Source: Albibacterium profundi (GTDB lineage: Bacteria > Bacteroidota > Bacteroidia > Sphingobacteriales > Sphingobacteriaceae). Taken from it: a stretch of 64,000 nucleotides of DNA. The stretch spans positions 434,001 to 498,000 of the forward strand of contig NZ_JBBVGT010000003.1 in NCBI RefSeq assembly GCF_042159835.1. Direction: 5' to 3'. Made by a program: the position numbers and the translations under genes. Shown here piece after piece: positions 1 through 8,658 of this stretch (within the stretch, counting starts at the first letter, position 1; every line of letters begins with the position of its first letter). The notes below the pieces were generated by a model, which did no database searches, had not been told where the DNA came from, and saw only the letters and a list, made by a program, of their open reading frames with translations.

Positions 1-184
1 TAATAGATAAATACGCTTTCTGTTTGGATCCAATTAGAGTTCGGCAATAAGCTTATTTATGTATTTTAAATCCAATACACGGGAAGTTAGGATATAATAC
101 AGTCAATTATGGATATTTTAGTGTTTTTAAGCAGATATAAGAAGTCCTATCTTTATTTTAATTGTAAGCTAAAATGAAAAGTAT
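1..184. other. Left-edge non-coding stretch
   Basis: No gene is visible. The first bases read taatagataaat, the same string that follows the stop codon of the first gene (from 1052). This may be the stop codon and spacer of a gene lying to the left, which would make the first gene here part of a longer operon, but the resemblance is short. No convincing promoter was found. Confidence 0.4.
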
Positions 185-1054
185 ATGCCTTTAGATGTAA
201 AGCTCGGCGCTAGTACGTGGCTTTGGATGTCGCCTTTTACAACAAATAAAGCGACTGAATTGTTCCCCGTAATTAAGAAATTAGGATATGATACCGTAGA
301 ACTCGCCATAGAAGACCCTTCAGCGATTGATGCAAAGGAAATTAAACAATATTTACTCGACTTTGATTTGAAGGCGACGGTTTGTGGGGCTTTTGGGGAA
401 ACGCGGGACCTGACAAACGACGATGAAAAGTATCGGCAAGTGGGACTAGACTATATTGAACAATGTCTTGACATTGCCGCGGTACTGGAAGCAGGCTTTT
501 TTGCCGGACCCATGTATTCGGCTGTTGGTAAAGCACGATTAGTTCCCCCAGAAAAAAAGAAAATAGAATGGGAGCGTGCGGTAAAAGGTTTACAAGAAGC
601 AAGCGTAATGGCCCAGAAGAGAGGGTTAGGGTTGGCTATTGAGCCCTTAAATCGTTTTGAGTCTGATCTTATCAATAATGTAGAGGATGTATTGGCTCTT
701 ATTCATGATATAAATCATCCGGCGGCAAAAATTTGTTTAGATATGTTTCATATGAATATAGAAGAGCCCGATCCTGAAAATGCCATTGTGCAAGCAGGAG
801 ATAAGCTTCTTCATATGCAAGTTTCAGAAAATTATCGCGGCGTACCGGGTACAGGTGGCGCGCATTGGGCCGCTTACTATAGAGGATTAGAGAAGATAGC
901 CTACAAAGGGACGGTCTCAATAGAAAGCTTTACTCCTGAAAATAAGGAATTGGCGGCTGCTGTTTGCATTTGGAAGACCTTCACAGCAAGTCAGGATGAC
1001 TTCGCTAAAGAAGGTCATGATTTTTTAAGAAAATGGATTAACAACGATTATTAA
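185..1054 (+). CDS. Sugar phosphate isomerase/epimerase (xylose isomerase-like TIM barrel, ketose 3-epimerase type)
   Basis: A 289-residue single-domain TIM barrel. The residues expected to hold the divalent metal in D-tagatose/D-psicose 3-epimerases are present at the right spacing: Glu153 (in AIEPLNRFES), Asp186 (in CLDMFHMN), His210 (in LLHMQVSENYR) and Glu247 (in VSIESFTP). Glu215 and Arg218 are candidate substrate contacts. There is no signal peptide, so it should be cytoplasmic. An ATG 12 bases upstream runs into a stop within six codons, which fixes the start. Only 10 bases separate it from the Gfo/Idh gene, suggesting co-transcription. Related proteins next to Gfo/Idh genes act on keto-sugars. 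The substrate here is unknown and need not be phosphorylated. Confidence 0.85.
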   Translation: MPLDVKLGASTWLWMSPFTTNKATELFPVIKKLGYDTVELAIEDPSAIDAKEIKQYLLDFDLKATVCGAFGETRDLTNDDEKYRQVGLDYIEQCLDIAAVLEAGFFAGPMYSAVGKARLVPPEKKKIEWERAVKGLQEASVMAQKRGLGLAIEPLNRFESDLINNVEDVLALIHDINHPAAKICLDMFHMNIEEPDPENAIVQAGDKLLHMQVSENYRGVPGTGGAHWAAYYRGLEKIAYKGTVSIESFTPENKELAAAVCIWKTFTASQDDFAKEGHDFLRKWINNDY

Positions 1055-1064
1055 TAGATAAATT

Positions 1065-2201
1065 ATGCAAGAAAAGGTAATTAATGTAGCGATTGTTGGT
1101 TTAGGTTTCGGTGCTGAATTTATACCAATTTACCAAAAACACCCAAACGCAAATATGCACGCGATTTGTCAACGCAATCGTGAGAAAATGAATGAGATAG
1201 GAGATCATTTTTCTATTGAGAAACGCTATGACGATTATGATGAGTTGCTAAAAGATCCGGCGATTGATGCGGTACATATAAACACACCCATCCCGAACCA
1301 CGCAGAACAGTCGATTAAAGCATTAAGAACGGGAAAACACGTGGCTTGTACGGTTCCAATGGCAACGACGGTCGATGAGTGTAAACAGATTGTGGAGGCT
1401 GTCAATGAAACGGGACTGACCTACATGATGATGGAGACGGTTGTCTATGCCCGCGAGTTTCTATTTATGAAAGAATTATATGAAAAGGGAGAACTTGGCA
1501 AAATACAGTTTCTAAAGGCTAGTCACCAACAGGACATGGAAGGTTGGCCAAACTATTGGCCAGGTCTGCCGCCGATGCATTATGCCACACACTGCGTTGG
1601 CCCTGTCTTGGGCTTAACGAGAGACGAGGCGGAATATGTTTCCTGTTTCGGGTCGGGTACGATTGATGAGGAACTTCATCAATATTATAACTCTCCCTTT
1701 GCTGTAGAAACTGCGCACGTCAAATTTCGAGATTCGGATCTAACAGGTCATGTTTATCGTTCTCTCTTTGATACGGCTAGGCAATATCGAGAAAGTTTTG
1801 AAGTGTATGGCTCTAAGAAGGCGGTTGAATGGCCGTTGATCGAAGGAGAACCATTAGTGGTGCATACTGCTAAAAAACCTGAGCCAGAGATTCCTGAGTC
1901 TGTTGAATGTCCAGATTTTGCTCATTTACTTCCGCCAGAAATTCAGGCGTTTACGACAGGTGGTGTTTATGATGAGGACTCCAATCAGCATTTGTCTTAT
2001 ACACAAGGAGCAGGACATGGTGGCTCTCATCCACATCTAGTGCATGAATTTGTTAGCGCATTGGTTGAGGGAAGAGAACCTTTTCCGAATGCTGTACAGT
2101 CGGCTAATATCACTTGTGTAGGTATATTAGCCCATGAGTCAGCATTAAAAAACGGTGAGGTCCTAAAAATGCCTGACTTTACTTTATCCCAAAAACGATA
2201 A
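1065..2201 (+). CDS. Gfo/Idh/MocA family oxidoreductase
   Basis: A 378-residue protein. Residues 5-35 form a Rossmann strand and loop (VAIVGLGFGAEF) for NAD(P). The family's usual EKP motif near residue 95 reads CTVPMA instead, so the customary lysine is absent. The C-terminal half (about 135-375) is the substrate and oligomerisation domain and has His-rich segments (MHYATHCVG, GAGHGGSHPHLVHEF). There is no signal peptide or Tat motif, so it is probably cytoplasmic. It lies between an epimerase and a ThuA protein with short gaps, a setting that fits oxidation or reduction of sugars or inositols at C3. The exact substrate cannot be read from the sequence. The lost EKP lysine makes the catalytic mechanism uncertain. 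Confidence 0.88.
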   Translation: MQEKVINVAIVGLGFGAEFIPIYQKHPNANMHAICQRNREKMNEIGDHFSIEKRYDDYDELLKDPAIDAVHINTPIPNHAEQSIKALRTGKHVACTVPMATTVDECKQIVEAVNETGLTYMMMETVVYAREFLFMKELYEKGELGKIQFLKASHQQDMEGWPNYWPGLPPMHYATHCVGPVLGLTRDEAEYVSCFGSGTIDEELHQYYNSPFAVETAHVKFRDSDLTGHVYRSLFDTARQYRESFEVYGSKKAVEWPLIEGEPLVVHTAKKPEPEIPESVECPDFAHLLPPEIQAFTTGGVYDEDSNQHLSYTQGAGHGGSHPHLVHEFVSALVEGREPFPNAVQSANITCVGILAHESALKNGEVLKMPDFTLSQKR

Positions 2202-2216
2202 TATAATTTAAACGAT

Positions 2217-5144
2217 ATGAAATTTAAATATTTTGGTTTTCTGTTGCTCTCTCTTTTCTTGTTTTCCTGTAAGGAAGAGGCGCCAAAACGATTGGAATTG
2301 TTTTTTTTAGGCCATGATAGTAAACATCATGATTCGGAGCAATTGGCAGAAATTCTGTCTCAGGAATATTTCAAAGATGGATTCAATATAACCTATTCAA
2401 CTGATCCGGAAGATCTGACATCGGACAATCTAAAACGTTTCGACGGTTTGATATTATACGCCAACCATGATACGATATCAGCGGAACAGGAAACAGCCTT
2501 ATTAGATTTTGTCGCATCGGGTAAGGGTTTTATTCCTATCCATTCTGCATCCTTTTGTTTTCAAAATTCTCCAGAGGCGATAGCGCTGATCGGTGGTCAG
2601 TTTAAAAGCCATGAAGGCGGATCGTTTTCAGCGGAGATAATCAAACCCGATCATCCTGCTATGAAGGGCGTAGAGTCTTTTACGACCGAATGGGACGAGA
2701 CCTATGTTCATGATAAAATAGCGGACGATATTGAGGTGTTGATGGAGCGGGTAGAAGACGGTCATCGTGAACCTTATACATGGGTAAAGGAACATGGCAA
2801 AGGAAGAGTCTTTTATACTGCTTTCGGACATGATGAGCGAACATTTCGAAATCCAGGTTTCTTGCAGCTGATTAAAAGCGGGATTTTATGGGCCGTTGGG
2901 GATGCAGCTGTTGAGCGTTTGAATAAGTTTGTGATAGCTGAAGCGAGTTATGAGGATGCACATTTACCTAATTATGAAAAACGAGACCCTGCGCCAAAGT
3001 ATCAATTACCGTTGTCGCCTGAGGAGTCACAGTCGCTCGTTCAGGTGCCAGTAGGGTTCAGGTTGGAACTATTTGCAAGTGAGCCGGATATCAAAAAGCC
3101 GATTGCAATGGATTGGGATGAAAAAGGACGTCTATGGATTATTGAAACCGTTGATTACCCAAATACCGTGCGTAACGATAAGGGTGAAGGGGATGATCGG
3201 ATTTTGATTTTAGAAGACACGGACGGGGATGGGAAGGCTGATAAGTTTACAGAGTTTGCAGCAGGCCTGAATATTCCGACCGGTTTTGTCTTTGCAAACG
3301 GCGGGATTATCGTTTCACAAGCACCTTACTTCTTGTTTTTAAAAGATGAAGACGGGGATGATAAAGCAGATGTTCGAGAAGTATTAATTGAAGGCTGGGG
3401 TACCTTTGATACCCATGCCGGACCTTCTAATCTGCGCTATGGTTTAGATAATAAAATATGGGGGACGGTAGGCTATTCAGGTTTTGAAGGGATTATCGGT
3501 GGTGAAGAATTTAAATTTGGTTCGGGAATTTATCATTTCGAACCGGATGCTTCTGAGTTTGAGTTTTTGACATTTACTACCAATAATACTTGGGGACTTG
3601 GCTTCTCAGAAGAGTTTGATGTATTTATTTCTACAGCGAATAATGAGCATAGTAACTTCTTTGCCATTCCTAATCGTTACTATGCAGAAGCAGAAATCAG
3701 AGGACGAGGTGCACAGAAAATTGACAGTCATTATGGAATGCACGTGGTAACGAAGAATCTGCGTCAGGTAGATGTTCACGGTGGTTTCACCGCTGCAGCT
3801 GGACATAGTCTTTATACGGCGCGCACTTATCCAAAAGAATATTGGAATCGTGTAGCATTTATCAATGAACCTACAGGTCGCGTAATCCATAAGCATGTGC
3901 TTGAGCAAGAAGGCTCCGGCTTTGTCGAAGGTCCGGATGGGTGGAATTTGGTGGCAAGTGCTGACGAATGGTTTGGTCCTGTAGAAGCAAAAGTGGGGCC
4001 GGATGGTTCGGTATGGTTTTTAGATTGGTATAACTTTATTATCCAACATAACCCGACTCCTGAAGGTGCAGAAAACGGAGAAGGTAATGCTTATATTGAT
4101 CCACTTCGTGATAATACCCGTGGTCGTATCTATCGCCTTGTTTATGAGGATGCTGAACCTTCAGATTCGTATAGCTTAGATAAAGAAGATACCGCTGGTT
4201 TACTTGATGCCTTGCAGAGTGATAATATGTTTTGGCGGACAACCGCCCAACGCTTGTTAGTTGAGTCGGGTGATCAGTCGGTTGCCGATGAATTATATAA
4301 TATAATACAAGCAGAGCAAGTTGACGAGATAAATGTCGATGCACCTGCAATCCACGCTCTATGGACTTTGCAGGGGTTGGGATTATTAGAGCATCCTAAC
4401 CAAGAAAGCACGGACGTACTCTTCGCCGCATTAAATCACCCGTCTGGCGGCGTACGTCGAGCTGCCGTCCAACTTGTTCCGGCAAATGACGTAGAGCTTA
4501 TCAATCGTCTAATTGATGCGGATGTATTATCGGATTCTGATTTAAGGGTTCGTTTAGCTGCGATCTTAAAATTGGCTGATGCACAGCCCTCAGAAGAAGT
4601 TGCACAAGCTATTCTGGAAGCATCACAGGTCTCGGAAAACCAGGACGATAAATGGATATCGGAAGCTCTAAAAATAGCAGAGACTATCAATAGCGATTAC
4701 ATTTCTTTAGCTCAGAAGAATATTGCCAATACTTCTCGTGGTGGAACAGAGGGCGAAGTTGGTATCGATGAAACCATTACCATCAAAGTTATTGTTGGTG
4801 AAATGAAGTATGACAAAACTAAGTTTTCTGTAAAAGCTGGGTCCAAAGTAAAGATTGTTTTAGAGAATCCTGATTTTATGCAGCATAACCTGTTGATTAT
4901 TAAGCCAGGGTCGCTCGAGAAAGTAGGGAAAGCTGCAGATGAGGTTGCCATGCAAACCAACGGAGCTGAATTGCAATACATACCAGATATCCCAGAAGTT
5001 CTATTTGCTACACCGCTCGTTAACCCGGAAGATAAAACTGAGTTGGTTTTCACAGTTCCGGAGCAAACAGGCGATTACCCCTTTGTTTGTACTTTCCCAG
5101 GACATTGGCGAATCATGAACGGTGTCATGACAGTTACCAAGTAA
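2217..5144 (+). CDS. ThuA / PVC-type dehydrogenase propeller / HEAT / cupredoxin fusion lipoprotein
   Basis: A 975-residue lipoprotein (lipobox LFSC, Cys18). Domains in order: ThuA-like (about 25-225, with GHDSKHHDSE and TYVHDKI segments); a PVC-type membrane-bound dehydrogenase/glucose-dehydrogenase-like beta-propeller (about 275-645, opening VPVGFRLELFASEPDI, with Ca-binding-like loops DTDGDGKAD and DEDGDDKAD); HEAT-like repeats (about 650-835); and a blue-copper domain (about 850-975). The copper ligands can be placed: His890, then Cys958, His963 and Met967 with azurin spacing (C-x4-H-x3-M). Related proteins more often carry a C-terminal cytochrome c, so copper may be the electron exit here. 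Its place behind an epimerase and an oxidoreductase suggests periplasmic or surface oxidation of a sugar. ThuA is named from trehalose use, where 3-keto sugars are intermediates. Confidence 0.85.
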   Translation: MKFKYFGFLLLSLFLFSCKEEAPKRLELFFLGHDSKHHDSEQLAEILSQEYFKDGFNITYSTDPEDLTSDNLKRFDGLILYANHDTISAEQETALLDFVASGKGFIPIHSASFCFQNSPEAIALIGGQFKSHEGGSFSAEIIKPDHPAMKGVESFTTEWDETYVHDKIADDIEVLMERVEDGHREPYTWVKEHGKGRVFYTAFGHDERTFRNPGFLQLIKSGILWAVGDAAVERLNKFVIAEASYEDAHLPNYEKRDPAPKYQLPLSPEESQSLVQVPVGFRLELFASEPDIKKPIAMDWDEKGRLWIIETVDYPNTVRNDKGEGDDRILILEDTDGDGKADKFTEFAAGLNIPTGFVFANGGIIVSQAPYFLFLKDEDGDDKADVREVLIEGWGTFDTHAGPSNLRYGLDNKIWGTVGYSGFEGIIGGEEFKFGSGIYHFEPDASEFEFLTFTTNNTWGLGFSEEFDVFISTANNEHSNFFAIPNRYYAEAEIRGRGAQKIDSHYGMHVVTKNLRQVDVHGGFTAAAGHSLYTARTYPKEYWNRVAFINEPTGRVIHKHVLEQEGSGFVEGPDGWNLVASADEWFGPVEAKVGPDGSVWFLDWYNFIIQHNPTPEGAENGEGNAYIDPLRDNTRGRIYRLVYEDAEPSDSYSLDKEDTAGLLDALQSDNMFWRTTAQRLLVESGDQSVADELYNIIQAEQVDEINVDAPAIHALWTLQGLGLLEHPNQESTDVLFAALNHPSGGVRRAAVQLVPANDVELINRLIDADVLSDSDLRVRLAAILKLADAQPSEEVAQAILEASQVSENQDDKWISEALKIAETINSDYISLAQKNIANTSRGGTEGEVGIDETITIKVIVGEMKYDKTKFSVKAGSKVKIVLENPDFMQHNLLIIKPGSLEKVGKAADEVAMQTNGAELQYIPDIPEVLFATPLVNPEDKTELVFTVPEQTGDYPFVCTFPGHWRIMNGVMTVTK

Positions 5145-5177
5145 TGGAAGATTAGAAAGCAATATACCGGTCATAAA

Positions 5178-5214
5178 CGAAAGGCACTCAGAAATGGGTG
5201 CCTTTCGCTTTTAT
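5178..5214 (+). terminator. Rho-independent terminator after the ThuA fusion gene
   Basis: Arms cgaaaggcac (5178-5187) and gtgcctttcg (5198-5207) are fully complementary, and the stem can extend two more pairs inward. The right arm is followed by ctttt. It lies 33 bases past the stop and separates the first operon from the SusC operon. Confidence 0.85.
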
Positions 5215-5340
5215 TATATCTATAATTTCGTGTCACGGTGACTTAACTAGCTATAATACAGTTATAAATGGATAATATAGAGGGCGGCATAATCCAGATA
5301 TTAAGTTAATATTGATATTGAGTATAAACCAATTGTGAGA

Positions 5341-5362
5341 CCATGAAAGTCAGCTTTCATGG
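5341..5362 (+). promoter_or_regulatory. Hairpin in the susC leader
   Basis: A perfect 9-bp inverted repeat, ccatgaaag / ctttcatgg, with a 4-base loop, ends 58 bases before the susC start. No T-run follows, so it is not an ordinary terminator. It could be a leader-RNA structure or a protein-binding dyad. The role is inferred. Confidence 0.4.
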
Positions 5363-5420
5363 CACAATAAATTATGGATTCCTAAAAGGATCAAATCTCG
5401 CTAATTAAAACTTTATTGTT

Positions 5421-8400
5421 ATGGATGTTTTTATCAAAAAAATGACAATGAATCGGCACCTGAAAAAGTTAGGCTTCATGCTATCCTTGCTTTGTTGTTT
5501 GTCGATTCCATTGCTCGCTGCTGCGCAGACAAATTCGCAGCAGATTGTCACCGGAAAGGTGACCGATGTGAACGGCGAACCGCTTACGGGAGTGAGCGTC
5601 CTTCTCAAGAACACGGATGTCGGAACCAGTACTGACGCGGACGGAGACTTTTCGCTCGTTATCCCCGATACCCAAGGTGTTTTAGCTTTCTCGTATATGG
5701 GCTTTCAGAAACTTGAAAGACAAGTGTCAGCTGGTGAGTCTGTTCAAGTGCAACTCATTGCAGATCAGGAAGCTTTGTCTGAAGTAGTAGTTGTTGGTTA
5801 TGGAACACAAACCAAAGCATCGATTACCGGTGCAGTTAGTGCCATTAATTCAGAAGATATTGTGAGGACGCCGGCTGTTTCAGCTACCAGCGCCTTGGTA
5901 GGTAAAATTCCGGGAATCACATCCCGTGCTACCGACTCAAGACCAGGAAATGGAACCAATTTACAGATACGAAACCTAGGTTCGCCTCTGTATGTAATTG
6001 ACGGTGTTCCTTATAGCATGAATGATCAAACAACAGATTTCGGACTGAATAGCGGTGTTTCGGGTCAGAATATGTTTAATAATCTAGGAATTGAGGATAT
6101 AGAAAGCATTACCGTACTTAAAGATGCTTCTGCTGCAGTTTATGGCCTACGTGCATCAAATGGAGTCGTTCTGGTAACGACGAAAAAAGGAAAGAAAAAT
6201 GAGCAAGCATCAATTAACTTGACAAGTTATTACGGTCTTCAGAACTTTACACGTTTTCCGCACGTAGCTAATGCAGGTCAATATGTTCGCGGCTTATTGG
6301 AGTCGGTACAAAACCTGGGTGGTGACCCTTCCTTATTGTACACGCCGGAAGAGCTTGCCAAATGGGAAGCGGGAACAGAGAAAGGTTACCGTAGCTATGA
6401 TTATTATGATATCGTGACGCGTAATAATGTCCCGCAGGCTTACATCGGTCTGAATACATCGGGTGGGACAGAGAGGTCGAACTACTACTTGGCGGTAAGT
6501 CACATTAATCAAGATGCCATCTTAAAGGATTTTAATTTTAACCGCACCAACTTGCAAGCGAATCTGTCTACGAATATCGCCAATGGCTTAACCCTAGGAG
6601 CGCAGGTTTCAGGACGGATAGAAGATCGACATAATGTAGGTGTTCCCGGCTTAGATGATTATTTTAATCCCTTGCTAAGTATCTTCAGCATGTGGCCAAT
6701 TGAAAGTCCGTATGCCAATGATAACCCGAACTACGTGCACCAAACACACAACGTCAATGTTAATCCGGCTACGTATACAGACGATATTACGGGTTATGTC
6801 GATGAGATTACACGTGCGATGAATGTAAATATTAATGCGCAATACGATTTTAATTTTGGCTTATCGGTAAAGGGACTTTATTCGTATAACTATACAAATC
6901 AAGACTTTGATGGTTTTGAGTATACGTATAAAGCTTATCGCTATAATGAAGCGACCGATACGTATGAAGATCGGGATCCGAGTAGCGGCGCCCTCTATGG
7001 TAACCAAAACCCTTGGCGGGAAAAACATAAGAGAAATGTCGTTTCTAATTTCGCACAGATTCAGCTGAATTATGAAAAGCAATTTGGCGATCATTTCATT
7101 TCCGGGGTTGCTGCTTATGAGCGTTCAGAGAATGAAAACTCGTATTTAGCTATACACTCAGTTCCTCCGAATAACTATGTGCCTCTAATGAATTTCTCTA
7201 CACAAGATTACTTAGCAGATGAATGGGCTATTGAAGCTAGAGCAGGTTATGTGGGCCGGATAAACTATAACTATAAACAGCGCTATTTGATAGAAGTGCT
7301 GGGTCGTTATGACGGCTCTTTCTTGTATCATGGTGATAAGCGTTGGGGTTTTTTCCCGGGTGTATCGTTGGGATGGCGACTTTCCGATGAGCCTTTTATG
7401 AAAAACCTGACCGACGGAGTTCTTGACGATTTGAAGTTACGTGCCTCATACGGTGAAACGGGAAGTGAACTAGGGTTGGGGACGCCGCCAACGATGTTTA
7501 GTTACATAGGTGGATACAACTTTAATCAGGGCAGTGCAGTTTTGGATGGAAGTTATATCATCGGCTTACGCCCTCGGGGCTTACCTATTACCAATCTTTC
7601 GTGGGTGACCAACAAAACCATGAACTTTGGGGTTGATTTTACCCTCTTTGAGCAAAAACTAACCGGTCAGTTCGACGTTTTCGAACGCAGAAGAAGTGGT
7701 TTACCAGCTCCAAAATATGATGTTCTCTTGCCAGTAGAAGTAGGCTATACCTTGCCGGTTGATAATCTAAATTCTGATGCGACACGTGGTATGGATGGAG
7801 CTATCGGCTATACCAATCGGGTAGGAGAGCTTGATTATTCCATCGGTATGAACGCTACCATCGGTCGTCTTCGCAGTTTGGAAACCTATAAGCCTCGCTT
7901 TGGCAATGCATGGGAAGAGTACCGCTACTCGGTTGAAGACCGTTGGGCTAATGTCAACTGGGGTTATCAGGTGATTGGCCAGTTCCAGTCGCAAGAAGAA
8001 ATTGACAATTATTTAGTGAATAATGATGGACAAGGAAACCGTTCGCAATTACCGGGCGATTTAATTTATAAAGACGTTAACGGCGACGGAATTATCAACG
8101 GAATGGATGAGCGACCAATCGGCTACGCTCAAGGCGCATTGCCTTATTTCAATTATGGTCTTAATGGTAGTCTCAGCATCAAGAGATTTACCTTGTCGTT
8201 CGACTTCTCCGGCGGTGGCATGCAAAGTTTCCTTAGAAATTGGGAGCTCAAATTCCCTTTTCAAAATAATGGAAACCTGATCGATTATTTCGCGGACGAT
8301 CATTGGCATCGTGTCGACCCTTATGATCCACAAAGCGAATGGGTGGCAGGAACCTATCCCGCATTTAGGAAGGATGTAAATAATCACAATAACTTCCGAA

Positions 8401-8648
8401 AAAGTTCATTCTGGCTAACCAACGTGCGCTATTTCCGTTTGCGGAATCTGGAGTTGGCGTACGCACTTCCGACCGAGTGGATAGAAAGGGTAGGATTAAA
8501 GAATGTCAGGGTGTATGTTAATGGAACCAATCTATTTTCAATTGACAATGTAAAAGACTTTGGAATTGATCCGGAGATCAGCAGCGAAAATGGCTTGATC
8601 TATCCTCAACAAAAACTTTATAATTTCGGTATAAATGTTTCATTATAA
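5421..8648 (+). CDS. SusC/RagA-family TonB-linked outer membrane protein (pair 1)
   Basis: A 1075-residue protein: signal peptide ending near AAAQT, a carboxypeptidase-like regulatory domain (about 42-118; VTGKVTDVNGEPLTGVSV), a TonB-box-like stretch (EVVVVGYGTQ), a plug domain (about 130-260, with LYVIDGVPY and DASAAVYGLRASNGVVLVTT) and a 22-strand-type barrel ending in a C-terminal Leu next to Ser. There is no STN signalling domain. ATGs at 5442 and 5448 are equally good starts and give a tighter signal peptide (MNRHLKKLGF). With the SusD encoded just downstream it should form a lidded transporter that takes up a glycan or peptide using TonB energy. The substrate is unknown. Confidence 0.93.
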   Translation: MDVFIKKMTMNRHLKKLGFMLSLLCCLSIPLLAAAQTNSQQIVTGKVTDVNGEPLTGVSVLLKNTDVGTSTDADGDFSLVIPDTQGVLAFSYMGFQKLERQVSAGESVQVQLIADQEALSEVVVVGYGTQTKASITGAVSAINSEDIVRTPAVSATSALVGKIPGITSRATDSRPGNGTNLQIRNLGSPLYVIDGVPYSMNDQTTDFGLNSGVSGQNMFNNLGIEDIESITVLKDASAAVYGLRASNGVVLVTTKKGKKNEQASINLTSYYGLQNFTRFPHVANAGQYVRGLLESVQNLGGDPSLLYTPEELAKWEAGTEKGYRSYDYYDIVTRNNVPQAYIGLNTSGGTERSNYYLAVSHINQDAILKDFNFNRTNLQANLSTNIANGLTLGAQVSGRIEDRHNVGVPGLDDYFNPLLSIFSMWPIESPYANDNPNYVHQTHNVNVNPATYTDDITGYVDEITRAMNVNINAQYDFNFGLSVKGLYSYNYTNQDFDGFEYTYKAYRYNEATDTYEDRDPSSGALYGNQNPWREKHKRNVVSNFAQIQLNYEKQFGDHFISGVAAYERSENENSYLAIHSVPPNNYVPLMNFSTQDYLADEWAIEARAGYVGRINYNYKQRYLIEVLGRYDGSFLYHGDKRWGFFPGVSLGWRLSDEPFMKNLTDGVLDDLKLRASYGETGSELGLGTPPTMFSYIGGYNFNQGSAVLDGSYIIGLRPRGLPITNLSWVTNKTMNFGVDFTLFEQKLTGQFDVFERRRSGLPAPKYDVLLPVEVGYTLPVDNLNSDATRGMDGAIGYTNRVGELDYSIGMNATIGRLRSLETYKPRFGNAWEEYRYSVEDRWANVNWGYQVIGQFQSQEEIDNYLVNNDGQGNRSQLPGDLIYKDVNGDGIINGMDERPIGYAQGALPYFNYGLNGSLSIKRFTLSFDFSGGGMQSFLRNWELKFPFQNNGNLIDYFADDHWHRVDPYDPQSEWVAGTYPAFRKDVNNHNNFRKSSFWLTNVRYFRLRNLELAYALPTEWIERVGLKNVRVYVNGTNLFSIDNVKDFGIDPEISSENGLIYPQQKLYNFGINVSL

Positions 8649-8658
8649 AATTAATAAG

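Noticed and set aside
46..57. Palindrome aataagcttatt near the left edge
   Set aside because: An isolated A/T-rich palindrome of 12 bases with no promoter or gene relation; expected by chance in this composition.
8635..8658. Earlier ATG for SusD pair 1
   Set aside because: It overlaps the end of susC and adds eight residues before an otherwise perfect lipoprotein signal peptide.
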